From an uncultured Clostridia bacterium (GTDB taxonomy: Bacteria; Bacillota; Clostridia; Oscillospirales; CAG-272): DNA of 5,779 nucleotides. Both the position numbers and the translations under genes were made by a program. Below are positions 5,273 through 5,779 of the stretch, piece after piece; the first letter of the stretch is position 1, and every line of letters begins with the position of its first letter. The notes below the pieces were generated by a model that was not told the DNA's origin, made no database searches, and saw only the letters and a program-made list of their open reading frames with translations. The stretch is from NCBI GenBank assembly GCA_904502055.1, contig CAJGDZ010000111.1, positions 1-5,779 of the forward strand, given 5' to 3'.

Positions 5273-5779
5273 CATGAAAGGACTGCATATGAAGAAGCTG
5301 AAAGTATTTTACAAGATGCTGGATTAAATCCAGATGAATATTCGTTGGATGAATATCTACATAATGTTCTTTTGGCCAATCCGATGCCAAAAGAAAACCA
5401 CAAAACATGTTTACAGCTTCTTTCAAATGCTTGCAGGTGCATTATTAGACAGGATGAATATGGAAGAATTATTATTAGAGCTAATTTTGCAAATATTATT
5501 GATTCTGACAACGTAGATGTATTTACAAATGGACATACAAAATGGAGTGATCCAAGAAATATAATTAAAGGTAGTAATGTAGTATATGCTGATTTAACAA
5601 GTGATTTTCTAAAAGCTGATGGAAAAATGTATTTCTTGCCGGAAGATGAAAATTATCTTGATGCAGGATATGTATATATCTTTGCCACATATTCAAACGG
5701 CTTCTCGCATTTCTCTTTAATCATGGATTTTGCGGCTTCCAATGTATCGATCATCTCATCATACATAACATACTCATCA
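5273..5779 (+). CDS. Partial A+T-rich ORF resembling an internal part of a phage tail/virion protein
   Basis: The frame is open from before the MATE terminator to the window end, with no credible ATG or SD at its left end and no stop in the window. It looks like coding sequence: from 5273 it reads HERTAYEEAESILQDAG, then CLQLLSNACRCIIRQDEYG (46-64) and RIIIR (65-69), then DFLKADGKMYFLPEDENYL (111-129) and DAGYV (130-134). From memory, the order 'A..IL.DAG', 'LQ.LA.A..C....D..G.I.I' and '..KADGKMYFLPE' resembles large structural/tail proteins of Firmicutes phages. No database match was run. Codons end mostly in A or T and G+C is about 27% in two hand-counted lines, against about 58% in a MATE-gene line. 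After about 5675 codon choice changes and the minus strand reads better, so the true segment may end there. It may be a phage remnant or an assembly join. Confidence 0.5.
5653..5779 (-). CDS. Possible 3' end of a minus-strand ORF running in from beyond the window
   Basis: On the minus strand, codons from 5778 read 41 residues to a TAA at 5655-5653. The first ~34 (DEYVMYDEMIDTLEAAKSMI then KEKCEKPFEYVAKI) look like a natural charged helix, whereas the plus strand here gives a serine/phenylalanine-rich stretch typical of an antisense reading. The last residues (YTYPASR) lie in the A+T-rich phage-like segment and may not be original. I do not recognise the protein. It competes with the plus-strand reading of the same bases, and neither is complete. 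Confidence 0.3.
   Translation of the reverse strand, partial: DEYVMYDEMIDTLEAAKSMIKEKCEKPFEYVAKIYTYPASR

Noticed and set aside
5274..5328. ATG codons at 5274-5276 and 5289-5291 just after the MATE terminator as starts of a small gene
   Set aside because: The ATG at 5289 opens a 12-codon frame ending at TAA with no SD. The long phage-like frame is a different one and has no ATG here.
5333..5461. GATGAATAT occurring three times (5333, 5348, 5453)
   Set aside because: All three are in the same frame and encode D-E-Y in an A+T-rich ORF. Spacing is irregular and flanks differ, so this is codon reuse rather than a repeat array.

Overview
The window reads as chromosomal sequence from a Firmicutes bacterium, most likely an uncultured gut-type Clostridia. 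The basis is strong SD sites, sigma-A promoters close to consensus, short intergenic gaps closed by U-tract hairpins, a gcvT-type glycine riboswitch, and genes of moderate G+C (about 58% in one hand-counted 60-base line of the transporter at 4081-4140). The lineage is an inference; no marker gene is present.

Layout. (1) 1-1376, plus: a 5'-truncated AMP-forming acyl-CoA synthetase, closed by an intrinsic terminator. (2) 1413-1951, plus: a GNAT N-acetyltransferase of the phosphinothricin-acetyltransferase type, with its own perfect-consensus extended -10 promoter. (3) A strong hairpin at 1951-1987 lies between the convergent GNAT and symporter genes and can terminate both. (4) 1990-3411, minus: a sodium:alanine/glycine symporter (AGCS family). 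(5) 3412-3840: a 429-base intergenic region. On the minus strand it carries the symporter promoter, a tandem glycine riboswitch, a terminator expression platform and an SD site. On the plus strand it carries the promoter and SD of the next gene. (6) 3841-5235, plus: a MATE-family multidrug/Na+ antiporter, closed by a terminator. (7) 5273-5779: an abruptly A+T-rich segment (about 27% G+C in two hand-counted lines). It has a long plus-strand reading frame with no start and no stop in the window, and its residues resemble an internal piece of a phage tail/virion protein. The last ~105 bases read better on the minus strand, so this end looks mosaic.

How the parts work together. Each complete gene appears to be transcribed alone. 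The clearest regulatory unit is the symporter: its mRNA begins with a riboswitch sensing glycine, a likely substrate of the transporter. The 5' strand of the aptamer 2 P1 helix is complementary both to its P1 partner and to the 5' arm of the terminator hairpin. This suggests an OFF switch in which glycine binding allows termination and stops further uptake. Aptamer 1 is unusually small and lacks parts of the canonical fold, but it keeps a well-formed leader-linker kink-turn. I see no CRISPR array, tRNA, rRNA, insertion sequence or obvious new multi-gene system. The riboswitch architecture and the mosaic 3' end are the parts most worth a second look.
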